Source of the DNA: Promethearchaeota archaeon
GTDB taxonomy: Archaea > Asgardarchaeota > Lokiarchaeia > Sigynarchaeales > SOKP01
NCBI GenBank assembly: GCA_014729315.1
Contig: WJKD01000009.1
Coordinates: forward strand, 1 to 15,164
Direction: 5' to 3'
Length of the DNA: 15,164 bases
A model generated the notes under the pieces. It saw only the letters and a program-made list of their open reading frames with translations. It had not been told where the DNA came from and searched no databases. The translations under genes and the position numbers were made by a program. The stretch's first letter is position 1. Every line of letters begins with the position of its first letter. This document shows positions 1 to 7,659 of the stretch, in pieces.

Positions 1-602
1 ATTATGTGTAATGCAGCGCCTAATAAATAGAGAATAAAGGCCAATAAAAGGAACTTTCCTTTCAATTTTACTTCTGGATTTTCGGATCGCAAGGAATTCG
101 CTGCGAAAAGAAAGCCTAGTACTATGAATACCACTAAGTTGATAAACAAATAAACAATCAGAAGGATTCCTAGATCCATGTCTACGGGGTTAACGTAAAC
201 CGCTAACATTTCGATCTCAGTAAAAAGAAAATAAAAAATGAACACATCAAAAATGATCACACATAAGCTAAACAGGGGAAAAACTACCTTATAACCGCTT
301 AGCGAGATTAATGAATTGACTGCGATGAACCAAACAATTACTACCATTGAAATTAAAACGAAATTAAGCACGATGTATAGAAAAGCAGAAATTACTATAC
401 CCGTGAGTAATAACACAATAAAGCTCACAGAGGAGGCGAGCCACGGTTTACCCATTCCAATCCACACGAAACCAACGTAAAGCAATATCTTATCTCGATA
501 CGCTCTATATTTATAAGCGATCTTCAACCCGATAAATGAGTTAATGGTAAAGAAAAGAAGACTGAAGATACCATTCATTACAACTATTAATTCTAAAGCC
601 AT
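1..602 (-). CDS. Multi-helix membrane protein, paralog 1 (3' end outside window)
   Basis: Reading down from an ATG at 602-600, an uninterrupted frame runs off the window edge, giving about 200 residues beginning MALELIVVMNGIFS. It aligns nearly end to end with the protein at 719-1438. Shared stretches include NGIFS, the TM2 motif PWLASSVSFI, SAFLYI, and VNPVDMDLG followed by a sixth helix. Six hydrophobic helices are visible, and the seventh would lie beyond the edge. No enzyme motif is seen, and the family function is unknown to me. Acid/Asn residues in VNPVDMDLG are conserved between the copies, so this loop may be functionally constrained. An in-frame stop at 617-615 limits upstream extension. 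The gene lies 116 bp downstream of its paralog. It probably has its own promoter, because a T-tract separates the two genes. Confidence 0.85.
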   Translation of the reverse strand, partial: MALELIVVMNGIFSLLFFTINSFIGLKIAYKYRAYRDKILLYVGFVWIGMGKPWLASSVSFIVLLLTGIVISAFLYIVLNFVLISMVVIVWFIAVNSLISLSGYKVVFPLFSLCVIIFDVFIFYFLFTEIEMLAVYVNPVDMDLGILLIVYLFINLVVFIVLGFLFAANSLRSENPEVKLKGKFLLLAFILYLLGAALHI

Positions 603-691
603 AAAATCACTATTTTAGATTATAAATCTTTAAACATAAAGATCTATTCTAATTTATTTAAATATTGGTAATAAGTTTCATATTTAAAGAG

Positions 692-700
692 AAAAAAAAA
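692..700 (-). terminator. T9 tract after the 719-1438 gene
   Basis: The minus strand carries nine consecutive T about 20 nt past the TAA at 719. Archaeal RNA polymerase terminates at such U-runs without needing a hairpin. Its position between the two paralogs suggests they are separate transcripts. Confidence 0.4.
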
Positions 701-718
701 TATAAATACCTATAGTTA

Positions 719-1438
719 TTATGAGGATTTTAATAATCTCTTTTTCACTCCTTCTGGCATTGTGAAACCGATGTAAAATATGATTCCACTGACAACTAAT
801 ATTAATCGGTTAGGCGGAAATGAGACTAAAATTTCAAAAGCTGCTCCTATTAAAAATAAAAAGAATGCAATGAATAGAAACCTCCCTTTAAGCTTTACTT
901 CTTGTTTTTCGGACTTCAGTGATTTCGCTGCGAAGAGAAAACCAAGTGCCATAAAAGTTGCCAAATTAACGAAGAGATAAATAATAAGAATTGGCCCTAA
1001 ATCCATGTCCACGGGATTGACAAATACTGCCAAAACTTCTAAATTCGTAAAAAGATAAAATAGAATCACCAATTCGAAGATTATGGTATAAATGAGAAAC
1101 AAGGCAAAGAAAATTTTAAATCCTCTCATTTTGATTAGTGAATTTATCGCAATAATCCACAAAATTACAAATATCGAAATCATTAAAAAGTTCAGAATAA
1201 TGTATAAAAATGCGGAAATCCCTTTACCAGTAAATAATAAATTAATGAAGCTAACGGAAGAAGCTAGCCAAGGTCTTCCCATCCCTAACCACGCAATTCC
1301 TACAAGAAGCAATCTAGTTTCTCGATATGTTCTATATCGGCAAGCTATTTTTAATCCAATAAATGTATTAATTGTTAAGAAAAGAATACTGAAGATTCCG
1401 TTTAATATAACAATTGTCTCTAACGCTATAAAAATCAC
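719..1438 (-). CDS. Seven-helix membrane protein, paralog 2
   Basis: The 239-residue protein is almost wholly hydrophobic. I count seven membrane segments at about residues 4-29, 43-69, 75-98, 107-130, 148-170, 186-207 and 211-227, followed by a short basic tail (KKRLLKSS). The start is GTG. No in-frame ATG lies near it, and the upstream out-of-frame ATG leads quickly to a stop. The paralog at 1-602 carries the same upstream bases with one fewer T and uses ATG instead. Conserved elements are RPWLASSV in helix 2 and VNPVDMDLG before helix 5. No catalytic motif is recognisable. The size and topology resemble the 7TM sensory or receptor-like membrane domains common in Asgard archaea, but that comparison is inference. 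Confidence 0.8.
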   Translation of the reverse strand: MIFIALETIVILNGIFSILFLTINTFIGLKIACRYRTYRETRLLLVGIAWLGMGRPWLASSVSFINLLFTGKGISAFLYIILNFLMISIFVILWIIAINSLIKMRGFKIFFALFLIYTIIFELVILFYLFTNLEVLAVFVNPVDMDLGPILIIYLFVNLATFMALGFLFAAKSLKSEKQEVKLKGRFLFIAFFLFLIGAAFEILVSFPPNRLILVVSGIIFYIGFTMPEGVKKRLLKSS

Positions 1439-1609
1439 TTTTAATATTTTGGCATTTTTACTATCAAATATCGAGTAAATTCAATTTAAATCTTACCATT
1501 CAGTTAATTTACTGTGAATTCATTCCTCAATTGAAAATGTGAATTAGAACTAAACTGGACTCTTCAAAAGAAAGTCATTCGTGTTGATCGTACAAGTATT
1601 AAAATCTGA

Positions 1610-1620
1610 AACTATAAAAA
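1610..1620 (+). promoter_or_regulatory. TATA-like box for the 1694-2466 gene pair
   Basis: CTATAAAAA preceded by the purine-rich GAAA fits an archaeal BRE/TATA element. A transcript would start near 1640-1645 and carry a leader of about 50 nt. Weak Shine-Dalgarno-like AAGGA (1674-1678) and AGG (1683-1685) precede the TTG start. The rest of the 255-bp gap at 1439-1693 contains TGTGAATT twice, 27 bp apart (near 1512 and 1539), and no gene I can support. Confidence 0.4.
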
Positions 1621-1693
1621 TTCTCTATTCACTTAATTTTTACTTAATGAGGTATATTACCGAATTAATAACTAAGGAAATTAGGTTATAGAA

Positions 1694-1909
1694 TTGATAT
1701 TGCAAAACTGTGTTGATAAATCTGATGTGGTTCCCTTAACGAGTCTGGATAAGAACCTACATATTATAATTTTTGGTATTATTACCCCCTTGATCGGATC
1801 GATTATTGCTGCTGTGATCTTTGCGCGATTTTTAGCTCCGTTATTTATTAAAGCAAAGAATAACCTTTTGGCTCGAGATTACGAAGATGCCTTCATTAGT
1901 GAGAAGTGA
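1694..1909 (+). CDS. Small single-helix membrane protein (71 aa)
   Basis: This short protein starts at TTG, with AGG about 8 nt upstream. It has one long hydrophobic stretch at about residues 23-52 (IIIFGIITPLIGSIIAAVIF), then a basic/acidic tail (KAKNNLLARDYEDAF). I do not recognise a family. Its TGA overlaps the GTG start of the next gene by four bases (GTGA), the classical arrangement for translational coupling, which is the best evidence that the small gene is real. The product may be a subunit assembling with the next protein. The alternative, that both are parts of one frame-disrupted five-helix protein, is less likely because the junction forms a clean stop/start. Confidence 0.6.
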   Translation: MILQNCVDKSDVVPLTSLDKNLHIIIFGIITPLIGSIIAAVIFARFLAPLFIKAKNNLLARDYEDAFISEK

Positions 1910-2466
1910 AACCTCATAAAATTAAAGTGATGTTAAGGCAAATAATTTATTTGCTTTTACTTACGCTGGGATTTCTTGCGTTCTTATTTCCGATCGTTGA
2001 TCCACAATTATGGGTGGACGAACAAACTTACTGTGTGTATATTGAAGAGATTGGCATTGATCCTCGATATGCATTTCAATTGACCATCGCTCTAGCAGGA
2101 ATAATTTATCCAATTTCGGTAGGATTATGGGCTATTTCGTGGGCAATTGAAGATGCAGGTCTTGTTCATTATGTGTTTCAATCTGATGGATATTACGAAA
2201 TAGAACCCGTGAATGTAAAATACACGAGTTATTTACAAGGATACGCTGGATTATCGTCTATATTTTTTATCGTCGAAATTTTTATGTATCACGCCTCGCA
2301 TGACCGACTATCTGATTCATTTTTAGTGTTCCCTCCTCTAATTATTATCGTCCTGTGTTTTTTTCCAACTTATTTCTTGTTCAACAAGATTTTGGGATCG
2401 CACCAATACTTAAAGAAGAATTTGGAGGAAATCAAGAAACTTACTAAAGAAGACTTACAAAAATAA
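1906..2466 (+). CDS. Four-helix membrane protein, coupled to 1694-1909
   Basis: The protein has 186 residues from a GTG start overlapping the previous stop. Hydrophobic helices lie at about residues 10-31, 57-81, 108-128 and 139-161. They are followed by a charged, probably cytoplasmic, helix (about 166-186) rich in Lys and Glu. Between helices 1 and 2 is a polar loop with WVDEQTYCVYIEE. Between helices 2 and 3 is a loop with acidic and aromatic residues. No known domain is recognised. The coupled partner suggests a two-component membrane complex. The TAA at 2464 is followed by a T7 run at 2481-2487, and the next gene converges from the other strand. Confidence 0.75.
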   Translation: MKPHKIKVMLRQIIYLLLLTLGFLAFLFPIVDPQLWVDEQTYCVYIEEIGIDPRYAFQLTIALAGIIYPISVGLWAISWAIEDAGLVHYVFQSDGYYEIEPVNVKYTSYLQGYAGLSSIFFIVEIFMYHASHDRLSDSFLVFPPLIIIVLCFFPTYFLFNKILGSHQYLKKNLEEIKKLTKEDLQK

Positions 2467-2480
2467 GCAACAATTTCTAA

Positions 2481-2487
2481 TTTTTTT
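2481..2487 (+). terminator. T7 tract after the membrane gene pair
   Basis: Seven T begin 15 nt after the TAA at 2464-2466, with a further T5 at 2493-2497. This fits a hairpin-independent archaeal terminator in a 49-bp convergent gap. The minus strand shows no comparable T-run here for the operon ending at 2516. Confidence 0.4.
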
Positions 2488-2515
2488 AATTCCTTTTTGA
2501 ACCTTTATTTCGATA

Positions 2516-5017
2516 TTACCGTAAATATTTGGCTGTGTTCGAATGCTTATTAGATTTTACCTCCGCAGGAGTTCCTATAGCGATTATATTTCCTCCCTTT
2601 GGACCTCCTTCTGGACCTAACTCGATTAAATAATCGCAATACGATAAGATTTCTATGTCATGTTCAATAATAATTACACTATTACCCTCTTGGACTAGTT
2701 TTTCTAACAATTCGACTAACTTTACAGCATCATAGAACGATAATCCTACAGTTGGTTCGTCTAAGATGTAGAGCGAATGTCCCTTCCTGGTTTTTCCCAA
2801 TTCCTTCGCTAACTTAACGCGCTGAGCCTCTCCTCCACTTAATGTTGGGGAAGGTTGCCCTAAAGTAATATAACCCATTCCGATATCTTCCAACACTTTT
2901 AATACTTTAGATATAGTCGGATTGTCCTTGAAAAATTCGTATGCTTCTGTAACAGTCATGTTTAGTACATCGCTTATTGTTTTTCCTTTGTATTTAACTT
3001 CTAATATTTCAGGTTTGTAGCGTTTTCCTTTACATTCTCTACATGGAATAGTGAAGCTATTTAAAAACGATATTTGTAAATCTTTCACTCCTTGTCCTTT
3101 GCAAACTGGACATCTCCCTTTTTCAGAGTTGTAGGAAAAGTGACCCGCGGTAAACTCATGGTTCTTCGCTTCATGGGTTTTCGCGAAGATTCGTCGTATC
3201 TTATCCCATATTTTAAGATAAGAACAAGGTGTAGAAGTCCTTACTCTCGAAATTGGTTTTTGATTCACCACGATAAAATTTTCAATATTATTCCAACCTT
3301 CCAAAATTCCTGAAAGATCAAGCAGATCTTCTCCATTATCTTCATCGTTGTCTTCACTTGATTTTTTCTTTTTTTTTACCTTGTTCCCTCTTTTAAAATA
3401 AGGTTTTAATAGAGGAACCAATGTATTCAAAATTAGCGAACTCTTACCCGATCCTGAAACTCCAGCGATTCCTACCATCATCCTCAGAGGAATCTTAACT
3501 TCTACATTTTGAAGATTATGCGTATTAGCATGCTTGATAGTTAAATACTTCGTCTCACTGTTCATTTCTCTACGATTCTTATCTGACTTTTCTGGAAGCT
3601 TAATCTTTCCCTTAAGATATTGGCCGGTATAGGACCCTTCGACTTTTTTTATTGTCTCGAGTGGACCTTGGTATACAATCTCCCCTCCGCGATGTCCCGC
3701 TCCAGGTCCGATATCGAGAATTTCTTCTGCTATTTCTATAAATTGTTTATCATGTTCAACTATTATTACAGTATTTCCTAAATCTCTTAATTTTTGCAAA
3801 ATACTGACTAAGGCTTCCTTTTCCTGCTCATGCAAACTCATGCTCGGTTCGTCTAGAATATAAATTAACGAATCTAATCCTCCATCCAAATGCGTCATCA
3901 AGGATAAGCGTTGTAGTTCTCCTCCGCTTAATGTAGGCATTGAACGGTTGAGATGCAAGTACGATAAACCGACATTTTTCATCCGTTCCAGTGCTAGTAC
4001 GATATTTTCTGAAATAGCATTACCCTGTGTAGTTTTGATCTCTTCTTCAATCAAACTCTTTAGGTGAAGAATTAATTCTTCGCATGTCATCATTGCTAGC
4101 TCCCCGATATGTTTTTTACCGATTTTTATTTTTCGTGCTTCCTCATTTATCCGATATCCTTGACATTCTTCGCAGACTTGCTTAACCATGTAATTTTTGG
4201 AGATCTTCTGTCTTCGATACGCGCTTTTACTCTCTGCCATTGCTCTTTTCATATGAGGAATAATCCCCTCAAATTCTCTTTCTAGCTCACCGCTAAATCT
4301 TTTTGACTCCCATTGAAATGATAACTTTTTTCCACTTCCATAGAGAAATACTTTTTTAATTTCGTCGGAAAGGTCTTTATACGCTTTATCAATATCAAAA
4401 TTATAAAATCGGGGCAGTTGCTCGACAAATCTGAGTTGATCTGCAAAACATCCAGAACCCGCTTTCGTTATTTCGATAAGATTCTTATTATAATCCTTCA
4501 CCACCATTTGCTCTGTAATATGCATGGTATAGCCTTTTCCCTTGCACGAGAGGCACAAACCACTCGGTTCGTTGAAAGAGAAGTGCTTGACCTCTTTTCG
4601 TTCAACCACCATCCCGCATGTGTCACATTCGAGAGCATCTTGATTTACGGGAATGTTACATATTGGACATAACAAAATACCTTCTGTAGCATAAAGCATC
4701 CTTAACAAACTGTAAAGTCCCGTTTTCGTTCCGACTGTTGATCGAGGATTAACCACTCTTGTAGTTCGTTGCTCCACAGCTACCGTAGGACTTAATCCTT
4801 CAATGAGATCGAAAGGTTTTTCGTCGTCAAATTTGGGAGGAAATCCAATTGATTGGAGGTAGCGATTCATTGCTTCGTCAAAAATAATATCAAACGCAAG
4901 ACTCGACTTTCCGGAACCAGAGATTCCTGTAATTACGACGATTTTTCCTTTTGGAATATTTACATTAATGTTTTTTAAATTATGGATTCTTGCTCCGATG
5001 ACTTTTACCTCCTTCAT
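2516..5017 (-). CDS. uvrA: UvrA-like ABC ATPase, UvrA2/DrrC type (no UvrB-binding domain)
   Basis: The 833-residue protein has both UvrA ATPase halves. Half I carries Walker A GISGSGKSS (31-39), signature LSGGE (363-367) and Walker B ILDEPS (387-392). Half II carries Walker A GVSGSGKSS (519-527), LSGGE (726-730) and LDEPT (752-756). Cysteine pairs C155/C158 with C282/C285, and C636/C639 with C659/C662, fit the two UvrA zinc modules. Classical UvrA is about 940 residues with a UvrB-binding domain of over 100 residues following about residue 118. Here only a compact four-cysteine ribbon (C117, C120, C131, C134) occupies that place, as in UvrA2 and drug-resistance homologs such as DrrC. The role is probably DNA-lesion or DNA-drug recognition without UvrBC. 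A Lys-rich then Asp/Glu-rich insert lies at 546-563. GAGGG lies 6 nt upstream of the ATG, and the start overlaps the previous stop (ATGA). No uvrB or uvrC is present here. Confidence 0.92.
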   Translation of the reverse strand: MKEVKVIGARIHNLKNINVNIPKGKIVVITGISGSGKSSLAFDIIFDEAMNRYLQSIGFPPKFDDEKPFDLIEGLSPTVAVEQRTTRVVNPRSTVGTKTGLYSLLRMLYATEGILLCPICNIPVNQDALECDTCGMVVERKEVKHFSFNEPSGLCLSCKGKGYTMHITEQMVVKDYNKNLIEITKAGSGCFADQLRFVEQLPRFYNFDIDKAYKDLSDEIKKVFLYGSGKKLSFQWESKRFSGELEREFEGIIPHMKRAMAESKSAYRRQKISKNYMVKQVCEECQGYRINEEARKIKIGKKHIGELAMMTCEELILHLKSLIEEEIKTTQGNAISENIVLALERMKNVGLSYLHLNRSMPTLSGGELQRLSLMTHLDGGLDSLIYILDEPSMSLHEQEKEALVSILQKLRDLGNTVIIVEHDKQFIEIAEEILDIGPGAGHRGGEIVYQGPLETIKKVEGSYTGQYLKGKIKLPEKSDKNRREMNSETKYLTIKHANTHNLQNVEVKIPLRMMVGIAGVSGSGKSSLILNTLVPLLKPYFKRGNKVKKKKKSSEDNDEDNGEDLLDLSGILEGWNNIENFIVVNQKPISRVRTSTPCSYLKIWDKIRRIFAKTHEAKNHEFTAGHFSYNSEKGRCPVCKGQGVKDLQISFLNSFTIPCRECKGKRYKPEILEVKYKGKTISDVLNMTVTEAYEFFKDNPTISKVLKVLEDIGMGYITLGQPSPTLSGGEAQRVKLAKELGKTRKGHSLYILDEPTVGLSFYDAVKLVELLEKLVQEGNSVIIIEHDIEILSYCDYLIELGPEGGPKGGNIIAIGTPAEVKSNKHSNTAKYLR

Positions 5018-5466
5018 TTCTTTCCCTCATTTTTTAATTTTAACTTATTTGGATTTATCTTAAAATTGCAATCATAGCATTCCTCGTCGTGAACGCAGAC
5101 TTCTCCGTCACATTTTGGACATCTGTATAGTTCTTTTTGTTCTGTAACCCATTCATTAACTCCGATCTTTCTTATAGTTTTAAGATTCCCAATTAAGCTC
5201 ACACCATATCTTGAAGTGTAATTTTCTTCCAATCTATTGAAGCTATCGCAAGGAAAGTCTTTGCATTCAAAACAATAGATTACTTCCCTTTTTCGTAATT
5301 TTGCACATTGTTTCTTAAAAAAGGTGCAATTTTTATCTCGGATCAGACATCCCTCACATCCTCTTTTGTATCCTCTGGCTTCAAGTAAGTCCTTTTTCAA
5401 GAGCAAATACTGTCTACACGCGCCACAATATAGACCGCATTGTGATATTAAATTATTAGATTTCAT
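5014..5466 (-). CDS. DUF3795 cysteine-rich protein with C-terminal zinc ribbon
   Basis: The 150-residue protein opens with the DUF3795 hallmark CGLYCGAC (C10, C14, C17). Further cysteines follow at C37, C40, C47 and C54, then YCFECKDFPC (C65, C68, C73). A linker leads to a rubredoxin-like zinc ribbon (C116, C119, C130, C133, plus C124). DUF3795 proteins are small, presumably cytosolic, Cys-rich proteins thought to bind metal, and their biochemical role is not known. GGTGA lies about 8 nt before the ATG, and the stop overlaps the UvrA-like start by four bases, so the two are probably translationally coupled. A close architectural paralog lies 27 bp upstream. Confidence 0.85.
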   Translation of the reverse strand: MKSNNLISQCGLYCGACRQYLLLKKDLLEARGYKRGCEGCLIRDKNCTFFKKQCAKLRKREVIYCFECKDFPCDSFNRLEENYTSRYGVSLIGNLKTIRKIGVNEWVTEQKELYRCPKCDGEVCVHDEECYDCNFKINPNKLKLKNEGKK

Positions 5467-5493
5467 ATTTTTTTCACCTTGATTTTCATTTTT

Positions 5494-5940
5494 TTAAATT
5501 ATGAATTGATTATTACTTGTTATTGACGATATTGGTTGTTTACACTGCCAACATATTAAGTTATAAAAAACTATTTGACCACCACACTTGGGACAACGCC
5601 ATTTTTCCTTCTGAAAATCTAACCACGTATCCAAACTCTCCCTCTCGATTGTTTCAAAATTATGAGGAATTTCATGGCGATATCTAAACCTTGGATCGTC
5701 TTCGTGAGAGCAAATTAATTTTTTATTTATAATATCGCATGGATATTTATCGCATTGTCCACAGTAATCAGTATTCTTATTTATACAGCATTTTCGGATT
5801 TTACATGTCCATTTTGACTTACGCTGTTGCTTTTTTTCTGACCTGCAGCCAAGACAAGTTCCACGATTATAAGAAGGACAAGCCTTACAGTAAAGTCCAC
5901 AAAAAGAAACCAATTTCAAATCTTTACTCTTCTTTCTCAT
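5494..5940 (-). CDS. DUF3795 cysteine-rich protein with C-terminal zinc ribbon, paralog
   Basis: The 148-residue protein has the same architecture as its neighbour at 5014-5466. It starts with FCGLYCKAC (C14, C18, C21), then C29, C32, C46, C51, C52 and YCGQCDKYPC (C60, C63, C68). A C-terminal ribbon follows, with C116, C119, C130 and C133 at exactly the same residue numbers as in the paralog. The central section (about 77-110) diverges strongly. The pair probably arose by duplication, and the two proteins may form a heterodimer or bind different metals or ligands. The start lies one base after the BtrH-like gene's TAA (TAA-G-ATG), so translation probably re-initiates after that stop. No Shine-Dalgarno element is evident. 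Confidence 0.85.
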   Translation of the reverse strand: MRKKSKDLKLVSFCGLYCKACPSYNRGTCLGCRSEKKQQRKSKWTCKIRKCCINKNTDYCGQCDKYPCDIINKKLICSHEDDPRFRYRHEIPHNFETIERESLDTWLDFQKEKWRCPKCGGQIVFYNLICWQCKQPISSITSNNQFII

Positions 5941-5941
5941 C

Positions 5942-7087
5942 TTAAATCTTAATTTTGGATAATTTAGTAAATATTTCTTCTTCTTTATGAACGATTTTTT
6001 GAACCTTTCGTTGGATATCGTCTAAATTGACATGCTCTAAACAATCTTCTTTATATTCGTCTACTTCTTGTTTTAACGAATCTGCGAATGATTTCCAATA
6101 AAATACTACGGTCTCCAAAAGGGGAATGACTTCATAAAGGATATCAAAATCATGTTGACTCCACGGTTTTGGACCTGAACGCAATTCGGGATGTTCTTGA
6201 AGTTCTTTAAGAAAATCTAAATATAATTTTCTAAAGCAAGAACCTCCCGTACCCCATTCTTCAATATAACCATAAGTTAATTCAAACATCAATTGTGCGA
6301 GGTTAACATCCTTTCCATTGTAAGGGCTTATAATGATGCCTTCAAGATCTTCTTTCCAGTCCGAAATGCTATTCGCAAACATCTTTAGTCCTTGAATACC
6401 GTTATTACTCAATGATGCTCTTAACATATTTGTGCATACTTGCTGAATAGCGAGTTTGATCCCCGCGGAAAGAGGGGGATGCTTTTCCTTTACACTCATA
6501 GAATATTGTATATTTTTAGGTCTTAAAAAAGGGGGACCATGTTCAGAACTTCTCGCTATTTTTAATCTTTCAATAGATATTTCCTGAAGACCTTCAAATT
6601 CCGTGTCTGCAACAAAAGCAACTGATCTTTCCTCGTCATACCCACCAAGTGCGACGAAATGTCCTCCAAAGTGGATCTCGTTTTCGAAATCAAAATAATT
6701 TAAATATTTTAAGTCGCATTGGACAAGAAGCGGGACATTATTGTCGATTAATATTTTTGATTCTTCCCACGCTTTATCTGTACTAGTGAAAGATTGCTTT
6801 CGCAAGCTTACTCCTAAAATTCGACAAGCTAGGGAATCGGGAGAAATGATATTTTGCTTCCCTCCTAAAAAAAAAGGAATATTATCTTCCACGATATCTG
6901 TGAACTGGTTTGATTTATCAAAAAAACCAAAACCGAATGTAGCGTCCAAGCCGAAAACCATCTCTTCCGACATTGGATAACCATAGTATTCGAACATATC
7001 TCTCAAAGACGACGATTCGCAATGTTTTCCTACTCTATGAATAAAATTTTCTACGATATGTGCTTTATTCAAACTTACCAAATCCAT
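5942..7087 (-). CDS. BtrH-like acyltransferase / C39-like fold protein
   Basis: The 381-residue protein matches the BtrH N-terminal domain family (C39-peptidase-like fold) with a C-terminal region of the DUF4872 type. BtrH is the acyl-ACP:aminoglycoside acyltransferase of butirosin biosynthesis. Likely catalytic residues are C23 in the motif GKHCESSSLRDMFEYYG, H143 in FGGHFVALGGYDEE and D161 in VADTEFEG, the order expected of a Cys-His-Asp triad. Residues 200-381 are mostly helical and end in a charged coiled-coil-like tail. No signal peptide is seen, so the protein is probably cytosolic. Its substrate cannot be told from sequence. It may acylate or cleave a small amine or peptide. The start lies inside the PadR gene with a 23-bp overlap, indicating co-transcription. 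Downstream start choices would cut toward the Cys motif, so this start is preferred. Confidence 0.85.
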   Translation of the reverse strand: MDLVSLNKAHIVENFIHRVGKHCESSSLRDMFEYYGYPMSEEMVFGLDATFGFGFFDKSNQFTDIVEDNIPFFLGGKQNIISPDSLACRILGVSLRKQSFTSTDKAWEESKILIDNNVPLLVQCDLKYLNYFDFENEIHFGGHFVALGGYDEERSVAFVADTEFEGLQEISIERLKIARSSEHGPPFLRPKNIQYSMSVKEKHPPLSAGIKLAIQQVCTNMLRASLSNNGIQGLKMFANSISDWKEDLEGIIISPYNGKDVNLAQLMFELTYGYIEEWGTGGSCFRKLYLDFLKELQEHPELRSGPKPWSQHDFDILYEVIPLLETVVFYWKSFADSLKQEVDEYKEDCLEHVNLDDIQRKVQKIVHKEEEIFTKLSKIKI

Positions 7088-7649
7088 TCTTGTTGAGTTC
7101 GTCTATAACTTCTTTTAAAAACCCCAGATCTGTTTCTAGAATTTTAATTGGATGGATAAACAGTCCTCGAACACAAAGGGGAGTATTCTTATTTTCTTCT
7201 AACATATCTTCCAACTCTTTTAAGTGTCGAGTTATTTTATTGATGGAGTTTTTTAAAGCTAAAATAACCTCCTCTTCGCTAAGATACATCATATTTGAAA
7301 ATGCGACGTAAAAATCTTCGTCATTCCTCCCTACAAAATTGCTAAGAACTTCTAAAATCTTGTTTTTAAGATTACGTGCTCCATCTTCGGTTATTTTATA
7401 TACCTTTCGAATTCGATTATCGACTTCTTCGGTGTAAGAACTAACCAAACCATCTTCCTCCAGACCGTTAATATTACTGTAAATCGAAGATGTACCGATG
7501 TTTGTCCAATTTCTCATCCCCCGCTCCTCAATCTTTTGATCTAAACTATAAGCGTGGGATCCAATTGGATTTTCGGCGATTAAACCCAATATAATGAATT
7601 CTCGGTGACTTAATTTGTATTTGTTCTCGTTTTTGCGTGATTTTGACAT
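7065..7649 (-). CDS. PadR-family transcriptional regulator
   Basis: The 194-residue protein has a PadR winged helix-turn-helix at about residues 14-95. It includes LSHREFIILGLI, a recognition helix around SSIYSNINGLEEDGLV and a wing with RIRKVYKITEDG. A helical C-terminal dimerisation region (about 105-190) of the Vir-activator type follows. PadR proteins are usually repressors released by a small ligand and often regulate their own operon. It is the first gene of the five-gene minus-strand operon, and a palindrome cluster sits directly over its promoter, consistent with autorepression. The ATG at 7649 lacks a Shine-Dalgarno element. An upstream TATA box predicts a leader of about 40 nt. Confidence 0.9.
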   Translation of the reverse strand: MSKSRKNENKYKLSHREFIILGLIAENPIGSHAYSLDQKIEERGMRNWTNIGTSSIYSNINGLEEDGLVSSYTEEVDNRIRKVYKITEDGARNLKNKILEVLSNFVGRNDEDFYVAFSNMMYLSEEEVILALKNSINKITRHLKELEDMLEENKNTPLCVRGLFIHPIKILETDLGFLKEVIDELNKNGFGKFE

Positions 7650-7659
7650 TTATAATATA

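Noticed and set aside
780..980. 66-codon plus-strand frame
   Set aside because: It lies antisense to the seven-helix membrane gene, its Lys/Asn-rich product resembles no family, and it has no promoter or ribosome site.
1092..1478. 128-codon plus-strand frame
   Set aside because: It is antisense to the same membrane gene. The hydrophobic coding strand explains its Ile/Asn/Lys-rich product, and the minus-strand paralogy proves the other frame.
1512..1546. TGTGAATT repeated twice as a regulatory pair
   Set aside because: Eight-base repeats are expected by chance in AT-rich DNA, and they lie about 65 bp or more from the nearest TATA-like box with no dyad.
1694..2466. A single frameshifted five-helix gene instead of two genes
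   Set aside because: The junction is a clean GTGA stop/start overlap without a slippery sequence, which fits coupling better than a frameshift.
3092..3313. 73-codon frame opposite the UvrA-like gene
   Set aside because: It is antisense to conserved UvrA zinc-module sequence, with no independent signals.
5739..5945. 68-codon plus-strand frame
   Set aside because: It is antisense to the second DUF3795 gene, whose cysteine motifs are clearly real.
7060..7311. 83-codon plus-strand frame
   Set aside because: It is antisense to the PadR gene, with Ser-rich composition typical of a shadow frame.
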